A model generated the notes under the pieces. The model made no database searches, was not told the origin of the DNA, and worked only from the letters and a program-made list of their open reading frames with translations. 64,000 nt of DNA from Mariprofundus sp. NF (GTDB taxonomy: Bacteria; Pseudomonadota; Zetaproteobacteria; Mariprofundales; Mariprofundaceae). Position 1 is the stretch's first letter. Each line of letters starts with the position of its first letter. Positions 16,712 through 25,097 of this stretch are shown piece after piece. Where the stretch lies: NCBI RefSeq assembly GCF_013387455.1, contig NZ_VWNC01000003.1:1-64000 (forward strand). The letters run 5' to 3'. The position numbers and the translations under genes were made by a program.

Positions 16712-18139
16712 TTAAGCCTTAGCTGCCGCAGCTGCAGAAGCAGGCTGACGGGAACCACTGATTGTCTTGATAATATTGTAGAGCATGATGAGAGAGCCCA
16801 GCAGTACCAGCACACCACCAATAGAGCGCAGTGCATAGTACGGATGCATCGCTGATACGGTTTCAGCAAAGGTGTAGACCAGATTGCCGTAATCGTCTGT
16901 GGCACGCCACATCAGCCCCTGCATGATACCCGATACCCACATCGCACAGATGTAGATGATGGTGCCGATGGTATGAATCCAGAAGTGTGTATTAACCAGA
17001 CTCACCGAGTAGATCTCGCGACCCCAGAGTCTGGTAACCATATGGTAGATCGCACCGATGGAGACCATCGCTACCCAACCCAGAGCACCGGAGTGCACAT
17101 GACCAATGGTCCAGTCAGTGTAGTGAGAGAGTGCGTTAACGGTCTTGATCGACATCACAGGGCCTTCGAAGGTGGACATGGCATAAAATGCCAGTGAGAC
17201 CACAAGGAAGCGCAACACATAATCGTCACGCAATTTGTTCCATGCTCCAGAGAGGGTCATCACACCATTAATCGCGCCACCCCATGATGGAATGATCATC
17301 GCCATCGATACGGCCGCACCGAGTGAACCGGTCCAATCCGGTAGTGCTGTGTACTGCAGATGATGCGCACCGAGCCAGACATAACCGAATGAGAGTGCCC
17401 AGAAGTGCAATACAGAGAGTCGATAGGAGAATACCGGACGATTGGCCTGTTTCGGTACGAAGTAATACATAATGCCGAGGAAACCGGCAGTCAGGAAGAA
17501 GCCCACCGCATTATGGCCCCACCACCACTGAATCATGGCATCGTGAACACCGGAGTAGATGGAGTAGGAGTGTGTAAGGGTAACCGGAACAGCCAGCGAG
17601 TTGACCACATGCAGGATGGTGATCATCACCATCATCGAGAGGAAAAACCAGTTGGCTACGTAGATATGGGATACCTTGCGATTGACGATGGTCATGATGA
17701 AATTAAAAGTGAAAGCCAGCCAAACCACTGCAATAGCAACATCAATAGGCCAGATCAGTTCGGCATACTCCTTACCCTGAGTCAGACCCAGCGGGAAGGT
17801 AATAACGGCGGAAACGATAATCGCGTTCCAACCCCAGAAGGTGAACCAGGCCAGTTTATCACTCCACAGACGCACGTGACACGTTCGCTGCACTATATAA
17901 TAGGCTGTCGCCATCAAGGTTGAACCACCAAAGGCAAAGATAACGGCATTGGTATGCAGTGGTCTTAACCGACCAAAGCTGATGTAGGGATTATCAAAGT
18001 TAAGTTCGGGAAATGTAAGCTCCCAGGCAATAAAATCTCCAACCAGCGCACCTACCACAAGGTAGACTACTGCAGCCAGGGAGAACCATTTTACAACGGT
18101 AAAGCTGTACTCTTGTTCGTCGGGTTTTTCTCCAGACAC
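16712..18139 (-). CDS. ccoN: cbb3 oxidase catalytic subunit CcoN
   Basis: A 475-aa heme-copper oxidase subunit I. The start is taken as the GTG at 18139, since AGGAGG lies 6 bases before it; the upstream ATG at 18163 has none. Conserved features include [14 protein letters not shown], the CuB/heme region [26 protein letters not shown] and HVHSGALGW, and about 12 membrane helices. It is the oxygen-reducing, proton-pumping subunit with high oxygen affinity, as expected for a microaerophile. First gene of an operon running through ccoS. Confidence 0.97.
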   Translation of the reverse strand: MSGEKPDEQEYSFTVVKWFSLAAVVYLVVGALVGDFIAWELTFPELNFDNPYISFGRLRPLHTNAVIFAFGGSTLMATAYYIVQRTCHVRLWSDKLAWFTFWGWNAIIVSAVITFPLGLTQGKEYAELIWPIDVAIAVVWLAFTFNFIMTIVNRKVSHIYVANWFFLSMMVMITILHVVNSLAVPVTLTHSYSIYSGVHDAMIQWWWGHNAVGFFLTAGFLGIMYYFVPKQANRPVFSYRLSVLHFWALSFGYVWLGAHHLQYTALPDWTGSLGAAVSMAMIIPSWGGAINGVMTLSGAWNKLRDDYVLRFLVVSLAFYAMSTFEGPVMSIKTVNALSHYTDWTIGHVHSGALGWVAMVSIGAIYHMVTRLWGREIYSVSLVNTHFWIHTIGTIIYICAMWVSGIMQGLMWRATDDYGNLVYTFAETVSAMHPYYALRSIGGVLVLLGSLIMLYNIIKTISGSRQPASAAAAAKA

Positions 18140-18169
18140 GGCTATCCTCCTATTCTTTCTCATAAAATC

Positions 18170-18183
18170 GTGATGCAGATCAC
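18170..18183 (-). promoter_or_regulatory. Fnr/Anr-like dyad upstream of ccoN
   Basis: GTGAT-N4-ATCAC is a perfect inverted repeat that matches the TTGAT-N4-ATCAA Fnr/Anr consensus at 8 of 10 half-site positions. It lies 31-44 bases upstream of the ccoN GTG. If the sigma-70 promoter at 18196-18224 is used, the dyad sits just downstream of the transcription start. Confidence 0.5.
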
Positions 18184-18195
18184 AATTAGCGCAAC

Positions 18196-18224
18196 ATAAT
18201 ATTATTATTTTATAATATTGTCAA
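18196..18224 (-). promoter_or_regulatory. Sigma-70-type promoter of the cco operon
   Basis: On the minus strand TTGACA (18219-18224) and TATTAT (18196-18201) are separated by 17 bases, close to full consensus. The predicted start, near 18189, gives a leader of about 50 bases before the ccoN GTG. Confidence 0.6.
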
Positions 18225-18297
18225 TAACTGATTTTAATGTTACTATGTCGCTACCGGTTAGGATAACAGGGTTATGAGAGCAAAAAGAGAGGACATA

Positions 18298-18942
18298 ATG
18301 TCGCACCCAGAGAAAAAACCGATCAAACATCTTGGACTGAAACTGTTTGCGGCAACGCTTCTACTTACAGCTGCACTGTTTGTATGGACTAGCTCCAACC
18401 ATAAAAGCGATCACCTCTCACAGGAGACCTGGGTAGATGCTGGCGGTCAATTGCATCTGCTTGGAATCACACTGGGTAAAACCGTACTGCGAGATGCAGA
18501 GATCGCTCTGAAGAGCCGCAGTGATATCGCCCTCTATATATATCCTGAAGAGCATGCCGAAGCTGGACTGAAACTGGAGGCGTATTTTCCGGCCATTGCC
18601 GATCACAGCAAGGTAATCATGGAGTTGCATGCAGATGAGATAATCCTGAAACAGATTCAGCAACGCAGTACCCTGCCCCACCTCTACCCCAACAAGGTAG
18701 CGCGCATGAATCTGCACCCGGAAGACCTGGGGCTCGCCCAGCAATTGATTGTGAAGAATCTAACGCTGATCCCCAGCATCACGATCACACCGGAAACACT
18801 TAAAGGCCGCTTTGGCGAACCTTCAACGATTAATAGCAGCGAAGATGGTACGACCTACTATCACTTCGCTGCCATTGGCCTGAAAGCCACACTGAAAGCT
18901 GAGGATGCAACACATCTCTATTTTACAAATCCGAACCAGTAA
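18298..18942 (+). CDS. Membrane-anchored protein of unknown function, divergent from ccoN
   Basis: A protein of 214 aa. The start is the ATG at 18298, with GAGAGG a few bases upstream; an ATG at 18274 is less supported. One N-terminal helix (LFAATLLLTAALFVW) suggests export or anchoring with the rest in the periplasm. No Cys or heme motif and no family recognised. It is transcribed divergently from the cco operon and shares its regulatory region, so co-regulation with respiration is possible. Confidence 0.75.
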   Translation: MSHPEKKPIKHLGLKLFAATLLLTAALFVWTSSNHKSDHLSQETWVDAGGQLHLLGITLGKTVLRDAEIALKSRSDIALYIYPEEHAEAGLKLEAYFPAIADHSKVIMELHADEIILKQIQQRSTLPHLYPNKVARMNLHPEDLGLAQQLIVKNLTLIPSITITPETLKGRFGEPSTINSSEDGTTYYHFAAIGLKATLKAEDATHLYFTNPNQ

Positions 18943-19030
18943 ATAGACCAGAGCGCCTTGTGACAGGCATCGCATCGTTGGCAAAGCCAGTGCAATAACG
19001 TTGGCCCATCTTTATTAAAGGAGCCAACTC

Positions 19031-19135
19031 ATGGATCACTCATTCACTAAAAAAATTCGCCCTGTTCTGATAAAAAACAGCCCTGTAGTCATAGCCACAG
19101 CGCTCTATCTTGTGATTTTCACAACCAATATTTAA
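19031..19135 (+). CDS. Possible 34-aa hydrophobic peptide
   Basis: The frame begins with an ATG 8 bases after AAAGGAG and encodes basic residues (KKIRPVLIKN) followed by a hydrophobic stretch (PVVIATALYLVIFTTNI). The ribosome-binding site and membrane-helix pattern are the only support. It could be a small membrane peptide or chance. Confidence 0.4.
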   Translation: MDHSFTKKIRPVLIKNSPVVIATALYLVIFTTNI

Positions 19136-19221
19136 TTACTATTGAAGAGATAAATGCAGCGGTTAGAGCAGGAGCCCCCTACCTTTTGTTCTTGATCTAC
19201 AGTATCTATTAATTAATGGGT

Positions 19222-19404
19222 CTAGCTGCTCTTGATTCCTTTAATGACCTCATCGGTGCCAATCCTCAACTTCAGCCAGCTGGCCCACTTTTCGGCATCG
19301 TCCCGGCTTGTAAAAATGGCAGACTGAAGTGAATGCTTGCTGGATCGAACCTCTGCCTGATAGCGGAGGGCGCCGTTCTCTTTGAGTTCCGTAATCGTGA
19401 TCAT
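19222..19404 (-). CDS. Stand-alone AP2-like mini-protein, copy 1
   Basis: A 60-aa protein from the ATG at 19404, with GGAGGAG upstream. The pattern ENGALRYQAEVRSSKHS...FTSRDDAEKWASWL resembles the three-stranded AP2-like/arm-binding domain found at the N-terminus of phage integrases, but here it stands alone. It is clearly paralogous to the protein at 21100-21291 (shared YQA-V, KHS-Q, FT-R--AEKWA-WL and KGI). DNA binding is plausible but unproven. It lies just downstream of the histidine kinase on the same strand. Confidence 0.65.
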   Translation of the reverse strand: MITITELKENGALRYQAEVRSSKHSLQSAIFTSRDDAEKWASWLKLRIGTDEVIKGIKSS

Positions 19405-19482
19405 TCCTAAACTCCTCCATGGCGAGAGTAACCATTTGAATGACAGGCACAAAAGCAATCTGCATATGATAAAGCAAGATCA

Positions 19483-20223
19483 CTACATATTCAGTTCAGG
19501 CATCAGGGGAAGCAGAATGATAAATTCTGCACCTTCACCCACCGGGCTTGCCACTTCCATGGTGCCACCATGTTTCTCCACAACATCAAAAACATTAGCC
19601 AGGCCAAAGCCGTTTCCGTCCTCTTTAGTGGTAAAGGTAGGTTCACATATCTGATTGATAACATCAGCAGCGATACCCGGACCGTTATCTTTCACCCTCA
19701 ACTCAGCCCAGGGATAGTATTTATTCAGAGACACCAGAATCGAACCATGATTACCGTGACCTATCGCTTCAATCGCATTTTTAAGAAGATTTAACACCAC
19801 CTGATAGAGCTGACCATGATCACCGAGAATGTGAATAGCCTCAGCCGGGTGCTGCCAATCAATAGTAATCTCTGCTGGAATCATCGGTCTGGTAAGTGAG
19901 ATCGATTCATTGATCGAATCTGCAATATCAACAATGCCAAGGTGATCTTCAGAGTTGTTGGCAAAGGTAAGAATGCGCTCAATCAGACCATTGGTGCGTT
20001 CAATCGTTTGATCAATGGCATTGAGATGACTGTGAATAGATCGATCATCACTGCGTCTCTTGATCATGGCTGATGCTGTGACAACAATATGCAGTGAATT
20101 ACGGATATCATGAACAATGGCTTGGGTAAAATGGCCCAGAGAGCTCATCTTCTCAGCATGAACTTCGTGTCTGTCCTCACTCTTCTCTTCACCCTTAGCC
20201 GGTGAACTGATGCGCTTAATCAC
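19483..20223 (-). CDS. Soluble sensor histidine kinase
   Basis: A 246-aa protein from the GTG at 20223 (GGGGGAG 6 bases upstream; the ATG at 20241 overlaps the site region). It has a HisKA dimerisation helix with HDIRNSLH and a HATPase_c domain with N-box NLLKNAIEAI, G1 DNGPGI, F-box TFTTKEDG and G2 GFGLANV. No membrane helix, sensory domain or adjacent response regulator is present, so input and partner are unknown. The short N-terminus is charged. Confidence 0.85.
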   Translation of the reverse strand: MIKRISSPAKGEEKSEDRHEVHAEKMSSLGHFTQAIVHDIRNSLHIVVTASAMIKRRSDDRSIHSHLNAIDQTIERTNGLIERILTFANNSEDHLGIVDIADSINESISLTRPMIPAEITIDWQHPAEAIHILGDHGQLYQVVLNLLKNAIEAIGHGNHGSILVSLNKYYPWAELRVKDNGPGIAADVINQICEPTFTTKEDGNGFGLANVFDVVEKHGGTMEVASPVGEGAEFIILLPLMPELNM

Positions 20224-20335
20224 TGCCATCTCCCCCAACATCCTGCTGAATGGACGGACATGTTTACATAAAACTGCTGTTTCTACAATGACTAAATTAG
20301 CATATAAATCTTTACTAAACAGTGAATTACGATGA

Positions 20336-21100
20336 CTAGCTAATGTGATTTATTCCACGATCTGGCATGGGCTTTTGCTGAGTTGAAGAGGGACTCATCT
20401 CATGCGTGGCGGCATCGTGCCCTGCTCCGCCACCATGCAGCATATGCATCAGGCTTGTGCCACGCACCATGGTGAACAGCCCGAGAAGAATGACCAGAAT
20501 ACCGAGCAGCTTCATCACCAGGGAGCGCCTGTTGGCGGCAAGCAGATTCACCAGAGCCGGTGCCGCCATCATTGCCGGAATAGTACCCAGACCAAAGGCC
20601 AGCATGGCAGAACCGGCTTCAACCACACCGCCGGATGCGACACTTAAACCCAATGCTGCATAAACCAGACCACAGGGTAGAAGCCCATTGGCCAGTCCAA
20701 TCGCATACCAGCTTACCGGCGTACCTTTGCCGGCAGCCGATCTTATTCTTCTGACCAGCCCTAAGCCCCCAATCGCACGGGCACCCAGACGAGCAAAAGG
20801 ATCAGGCATCCAGCCCGCCAGATTCAGGCCAAAGGTGATCATAATCAGTCCGGCAAACAGCGTTAAAAAAAGTTGAATCTGATCAAAACTGCCCAGCTGT
20901 TTCAGAGAGAAACCGATCAAACCGCTAATCACGCCCAACATGGTATAGGTGGTAACGCGGCCAAACTGATAAGCGCTCAAGCCTGACCACCACACTTTTG
21001 GACGGGTCATGGAGAGTGCGGAGACAAGTCCGCCGCACATGCCGATACAGTGCATACTGCCAAAGAAACCCACCGAAAAGGCGATGAAAAGCAGCGCCAT
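20336..21100 (-). CDS. TauE/UreH-like membrane protein (DsbD_2 family)
   Basis: A 254-aa protein with about six membrane helices. Cys-containing motifs lie in helices 1 and 4: MHCIGMCGG and NGLLPCGLVYAA. The His/Met-rich C-terminal tail (MHMLHGGGAGHDAATHEM) suggests metal binding. This family is often found near cbb3 oxidase and copper genes and is thought to move metal or reducing power across the membrane. Start ATG at 21100 overlaps the TGA of the upstream mini-protein by one base, with GGAG 6 bases before it, so the two are coupled. Confidence 0.8.
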   Translation of the reverse strand: MALLFIAFSVGFFGSMHCIGMCGGLVSALSMTRPKVWWSGLSAYQFGRVTTYTMLGVISGLIGFSLKQLGSFDQIQLFLTLFAGLIMITFGLNLAGWMPDPFARLGARAIGGLGLVRRIRSAAGKGTPVSWYAIGLANGLLPCGLVYAALGLSVASGGVVEAGSAMLAFGLGTIPAMMAAPALVNLLAANRRSLVMKLLGILVILLGLFTMVRGTSLMHMLHGGGAGHDAATHEMSPSSTQQKPMPDRGINHIS

Positions 21101-21291
21101 CAAGACTCCGACCTATTATGAATCCCTTTAAACAGATCTCTGGTCACAATCACCTTCTGCAACCAGTTTGCCCATTTCTCAGCTGCTTTGCGTGTGGTGA
21201 AACAGCCACACTGGTGGGAGTGCTTGTTGAACCAGACATGCGCCTGATAGAGGCAATTTTTGTTCTCTTGCTGTTCCCTGACAAATAACAT
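21100..21291 (-). CDS. Stand-alone AP2-like mini-protein, copy 2
   Basis: A 63-aa protein, paralogue of 19222-19404 (NKNCLYQAHVWFNKHSHQCGCFTTRKAAEKWANWL). It starts with AAGGAG 7 bases before the ATG and has a strong promoter upstream. The stop codon overlaps the start of the TauE/UreH-like gene by one base. Two Cys and several His are present that copy 1 lacks. Function unknown. Confidence 0.65.
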   Translation of the reverse strand: MLFVREQQENKNCLYQAHVWFNKHSHQCGCFTTRKAAEKWANWLQKVIVTRDLFKGIHNRSES

Positions 21292-21316
21292 GACTGGCTC
21301 CTTGATCTCTTGGATA

Positions 21317-21344
21317 ATTATATTATCATTTGATTATATGTCAA
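21317..21344 (-). promoter_or_regulatory. Consensus sigma-70 promoter for the mini-protein/TauE operon
   Basis: On the minus strand TTGACA (21339-21344) and TATAAT (21317-21322) are separated by 16 bases, both boxes at full consensus. The predicted start is about 20 bases upstream of the ATG at 21291. Confidence 0.7.
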
Positions 21345-21501
21345 GTGCCAGATTGTCGCAGCAGCGTGTTCAAAGCATCCGGATTCGACGATGCAACACC
21401 CATTGTTACAATGGGACTGCTGCTTTGCTATCGTTCGCAGAGATGGTTGAGACATTGCGGAATCAATGGATCAAGACTTCAACGTTCACGAGGGGATAAG
21501 A

Positions 21502-22533
21502 TTGAGCACTTCTGACAATCCACAGAACAAACCTAAACGTATTCTTTCCGGCATGCGCCCGACAGGAAAACTGCATCTGGGGCATTATAAAGGTGTACTG
21601 GAGAACTGGCTGACACTGCAGGAGCAGCATCAGTGTTTCTTCTTTGCTGCCGACTGGCATGCACTGACCACCGATTATGCCAATCCATCCATCGTTAAAG
21701 ATACCATCTGGGATATGCTGATCGACTGGTTGGCAGTCGGTGTCGATCCGGAAAAAGCGGTTGTATTCATTCAGTCAGAGGTGCCTGAACATGCAGAGCT
21801 GCATCTGCTCTTCTCGTTCATGACGCCGCTCTCATGGCTGGAGCGCGTCCCTACCTACAAGGATCAGATTGAACAGCTCAGAGAAAAGGATCTCGGCACC
21901 TACGGTTTCCTCGGTTACCCGCTGCTGCAGGCTGCTGATATCCTGATCTACCGCGCTGATGGTGTGCCGGTCGGAGAGGATCAGGTGCCGCACGTGGAGC
22001 TTACGCGTGAGGTGGCTCGCCGCTTTAACCACCTCTACCGCCAGGGTATCCCTCCCCTATTCCCTGAACCTGCTTCAATGCTCATGCCAGCTGCCAAACT
22101 GCCCGGCCTTGATGGACGCAAGATGAGCAAGTCGTATAACAACACCATTGAGCTGGGTGAAACCTGGAAGGTGACCGAGAAGAAGATCAAAACCATGCCG
22201 ACTGATCCGGCCCGGGTGCGCCGCGATGATCCGGGTAATCCTGAGAACTGTCCTGTCTGGGATTTCCATAAGGTCTACTCCAGTGAAGAGGAGCGCGAAT
22301 GGGTCAAAGATGGTTGCACCACTGCAGGCATCGGCTGCATCGACTGCAAGATGTGCATGCTTAAACACCTTGAGGAGGAGTTGCAGCCGATCCGCGATCG
22401 CCGTATCGAGATTGCCTCCCGCCCCGATGACCTCAAAGATATCGTACGTGCTGGCAATGAGCGGGCTCGCCATGAGGCCTCCCGCACCATGGAGAAGGTA
22501 CGTAAAACATTGAAGATGGGTTATCGCGTATGA
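21502..22533 (+). CDS. trpS: Tryptophanyl-tRNA synthetase (Fe-S type)
   Basis: A class I synthetase with HLGH in place of HIGH and an exact KMSKS (GLDGRKMSKSYNN). Start is set at the TTG at 21502, with GAGGGG 8 bases upstream; an ATG at 21466 would add 12 residues. The C-terminal half carries four Cys in a C-x21-C-x6-C-x2-C arrangement (22246-22347), like the [4Fe-4S]-binding TrpRS of Thermotoga maritima. Its stop overlaps the scpA start (ATGA), the conserved trpS-scpA-scpB order. Confidence 0.95.
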   Translation: MSTSDNPQNKPKRILSGMRPTGKLHLGHYKGVLENWLTLQEQHQCFFFAADWHALTTDYANPSIVKDTIWDMLIDWLAVGVDPEKAVVFIQSEVPEHAELHLLFSFMTPLSWLERVPTYKDQIEQLREKDLGTYGFLGYPLLQAADILIYRADGVPVGEDQVPHVELTREVARRFNHLYRQGIPPLFPEPASMLMPAAKLPGLDGRKMSKSYNNTIELGETWKVTEKKIKTMPTDPARVRRDDPGNPENCPVWDFHKVYSSEEEREWVKDGCTTAGIGCIDCKMCMLKHLEEELQPIRDRRIEIASRPDDLKDIVRAGNERARHEASRTMEKVRKTLKMGYRV

Positions 22534-23291
22534 TTCAAGGGGTGCAGACGCCTCTGATCCAGGAGGAAGAGAAGCAGTCTGCACTGCCTCCGGTTCAACT
22601 TGATCAGTTTGAAGGGCCGCTGGATGTGCTGCTTCACCTGATTCGCAGTCAGGAACTCGATGTTTTCGATATACCACTGGCTATGATCACCCGGCAATAC
22701 CTCGATATTCTCGAGGCTCAGGAGGAGCCTGATCTGGAGGTTGCCGGTGATTACCTGGTGATGGCCAGTACGCTGATGCAGCTCAAATCTCGTATGCTCT
22801 TACCACGCCCTGAAATCGATGAAGAGGGTAACGCCATTGATCCGCGTGCCGAACTTGCTGCGCAGCTGATCGCTTATGAGCAGTACCGTATGCTGGCTGA
22901 GGAGCTCAATGAGCGGCCGCGTCTGGGGCGAGATGTGTTCGTCCGCTCCATCTTCCCTGAAGCTGATGAGGTAGAGCGCCCGCTTCCCGATGGTGATTTG
23001 GACGCCCTGCTACTCGCCTTCAGAGCAGTGCTTAAACGTGTAGGCGGTGAGGTGCGCCATCAGATCTTCTCAGAGACGATGAGTGTGCGTGAACGTATGA
23101 CCACCGTCCTTGAGCGACTGCGCGCAGGCGGCATGCAGCTGGATGAGTTGCTAGCTGGCGAACCCGGCCGTGAAGCGCTGGTCACCACTGTGCTTGCGAT
23201 CCTTGAGCTATGGCGTCAGCAGACCATTACTGTGATCCAGAGTGAGAACTACGGATCTATTACCCTGATTCCCAAGGAGAGCATGCAATGA
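22530..23291 (+). CDS. scpA: Segregation and condensation protein A (kleisin)
   Basis: A 253-aa protein with the ScpA opening FEGPLDVLLHLIRSQELDVFDIPLAMITRQYL and the LASTLMQLKSRMLLP motif variant (VMASTLMQLKSRML). It bridges SMC heads with ScpB in chromosome condensation. It overlaps trpS and scpB by 4 bases each. Confidence 0.95.
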   Translation: MIQGVQTPLIQEEEKQSALPPVQLDQFEGPLDVLLHLIRSQELDVFDIPLAMITRQYLDILEAQEEPDLEVAGDYLVMASTLMQLKSRMLLPRPEIDEEGNAIDPRAELAAQLIAYEQYRMLAEELNERPRLGRDVFVRSIFPEADEVERPLPDGDLDALLLAFRAVLKRVGGEVRHQIFSETMSVRERMTTVLERLRAGGMQLDELLAGEPGREALVTTVLAILELWRQQTITVIQSENYGSITLIPKESMQ

Positions 23292-23914
23292 ACAGTGACA
23301 CACTACAGCAGCTGACCTCTCAGATTGAGGCGATGATTCTGGCAAGCGATGAACCGCTTAGCCTGCAGAAATTACGCAGCCTGCTTGGCGATGAGATTCA
23401 ATCCTCTGACATCCGCGAAGCGATCACTGAACTTGAAGCTCATTACCAGAGTCGCGGTATCCGACTGCAAAAAGCAGCCGGTGGCTGGCAGTTCCGCACC
23501 GCTCCCGAACATGCCGAACTGATCCATAGTATGTGGGAGATAAGACCGCAGCGTCTCTCCCGATCAGCCCTTGAAACACTGGCTATTATCGCCTACCGCC
23601 AACCCACTACGCGTGCGGAGATTGAAGCGTTAAGGGGTGTAAAAGTATCCAGCCAGATGGTTGCCACCCTGCAGGAGCGCGGCTGGATCAAGGTGATTGG
23701 ACGTAAAGATGTACCGGGGCGCCCTCACCTCTATGGCACCGGAAAACAGTTCCTCATCGACTTTGGACTGGAATCACTAAAGGATTTGCCGGAATCGGCG
23801 CAGTTGATGGATGAAGATGAGATCCAGCAGATGGTGATGAAAAATATTGAACAACCAGGGCCTGATAACAGTGATTCCGATCAAACCGTTGCAGTCGAAA
23901 ATGAAGCCAGTTAA
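23288..23914 (+). CDS. scpB: Segregation and condensation protein B
   Basis: A 208-aa winged-helix protein with the ScpB core LSRSALETLAIIAYRQPTTR and IRGV-like ALRGVKVS, then GRKDVPGRPHLYGTG. It binds the ScpA kleisin. Its last codons overlap one arm of a palindromic repeat element (23899-23977). Confidence 0.95.
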   Translation: MNSDTLQQLTSQIEAMILASDEPLSLQKLRSLLGDEIQSSDIREAITELEAHYQSRGIRLQKAAGGWQFRTAPEHAELIHSMWEIRPQRLSRSALETLAIIAYRQPTTRAEIEALRGVKVSSQMVATLQERGWIKVIGRKDVPGRPHLYGTGKQFLIDFGLESLKDLPESAQLMDEDEIQQMVMKNIEQPGPDNSDSDQTVAVENEAS

Positions 23915-23977
23915 GGCGCAAGGAGAGTAGTTTGGTACATCCAAATAAACGACGAGCAACGCAGAATGGCTTCATTT
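23899..23977. repeat. Palindromic intergenic repeat element at the end of scpB
   Basis: AAATGAAGCCA (23899-23909) and TGGCTTCATTT (23967-23977) are exact reverse complements around a 57-base interior that includes AAGGCGCAAGG and GAGCAACGCAG. Parts of the interior recur near 63640-63775, so this may be a member of a dispersed small repeat family. The left arm encodes the final residues of ScpB. Confidence 0.5.
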
Positions 23978-24128
23978 GCGACGCAACCCTGCGGGACAGG
24001 CTATTGTTGCGCCCTGCCACGTTATTTCTCGCTAATGTGCCTTCAGCACACTGCGCTCAAAATGCCTTGCATGGCATCAACAATGTCCATGTCGGTTTGA
24101 CCGGAATCGCTGTCATCAGGCCCCAATC

Positions 24129-25097
24129 ATGAAGCCAACGAAGAAGACACAGCAGACCAAGAAACCAACCAGGCAGCCTGAAGCCAAGCGAAACACCAGA
24201 GCCTCCAAACCAGCTGAGCCAGGAAGTAAGGGCAGAGCTAAGCCGACAGAAGTGCGTGGCAAAGGCAGGCCATCTGAAGCGCGAGGCAAAGCGCGGCCTC
24301 AAGGCAAATATCAGAACAAAACCAAGCCAGCCAAGAATCTGGATCCGGTAGCCGCTAATCCAAACTCCGGTGAACGCATCAATAAATATCTGGCCCGATG
24401 CGGTCTCTGCTCAAGGCGTGAGGCTGACCGCTGGGTCGAGGCTGGCCGTGTCACCGTCAATAATGAGCTTAGCAAAGAACCGGGCCTGTTGATCCAGCCA
24501 CGGGATATCGTCTGTGTGGATGGTAAACCGGTTGCAGTGCAGGAAAGCTTTACCTATATCCTCTACAACAAACCGATGGGCCAGCTCTGCACACGCCGTG
24601 ATGACAAGGGGCGCGCCCTGATCTACGACACCCTTGATGTTGCCCCTAATGTGCAGTCGGTCGGCAGGCTCGATATGGACAGTGAAGGGTTGCTGCTACT
24701 CACTGATGATGGCGCACTTACCCGTGCACTGACCCACCCTGCTGCCAAACTGCCGCGTGAATATCGCGTCCGTGTCGGTGGTCAGGTCTCCATGGAGACA
24801 CTGGAGAAGCTGCGCCGCGGTGGTTTTGATATCGGTGATGGCGATAAGAGTGACAGCTGGGAAGTCACCGTAAGCTCTGAAACCAAAGGCCATACATGGT
24901 TAACTGTGGTGATCACTCGAGGTCGCTATCGGGAAGTTCGCCGCACTCTTGAAACCGTTGGTCATGCCGTTCGTCGATTGATCCGCACCCGTTTCGGCCC
25001 CATTCGTCTGGAAGAGGGTATGCCGCGCGGCAGCTACAGAACACTCAATCGTGCAGAGGTCAGAAAACTACTTGATCGCACCAACATGGACCTTTGA
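24129..25097 (+). CDS. rluB: 23S rRNA pseudouridine synthase RluB-type
   Basis: A 322-aa protein. The first 75 residues are a low-complexity Lys/Arg/Pro/Ala tail, then an S4 RNA-binding domain (INKYLARCGLCSRREADRWV) and a RsuA/RluB catalytic domain with VGRLDMDSEGLLLLTDDG containing the catalytic Asp. C-terminal RTRFGPIRLEEGMPRGSYR is typical of RluB/RluE. The position after scpB is the conserved context of rluB. Its stop overlaps the next start (TTGA). Confidence 0.92.
   Translation: MKPTKKTQQTKKPTRQPEAKRNTRASKPAEPGSKGRAKPTEVRGKGRPSEARGKARPQGKYQNKTKPAKNLDPVAANPNSGERINKYLARCGLCSRREADRWVEAGRVTVNNELSKEPGLLIQPRDIVCVDGKPVAVQESFTYILYNKPMGQLCTRRDDKGRALIYDTLDVAPNVQSVGRLDMDSEGLLLLTDDGALTRALTHPAAKLPREYRVRVGGQVSMETLEKLRRGGFDIGDGDKSDSWEVTVSSETKGHTWLTVVITRGRYREVRRTLETVGHAVRRLIRTRFGPIRLEEGMPRGSYRTLNRAEVRKLLDRTNMDL

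Noticed and set aside
21330-21344. Fnr box overlapping the TauE operon promoter
   Set aside because: TTGAC and ATCAA are separated by 5 bases instead of 4.
22075-22677. 200-aa frame opposite trpS/scpA
   Set aside because: It crosses the junction of two conserved coupled genes; no homology features.
23932-24132. 66-aa frame between scpB and rluB
   Set aside because: It overlaps the palindromic repeat element and has no recognisable features; the GTG/TTG start lacks support.
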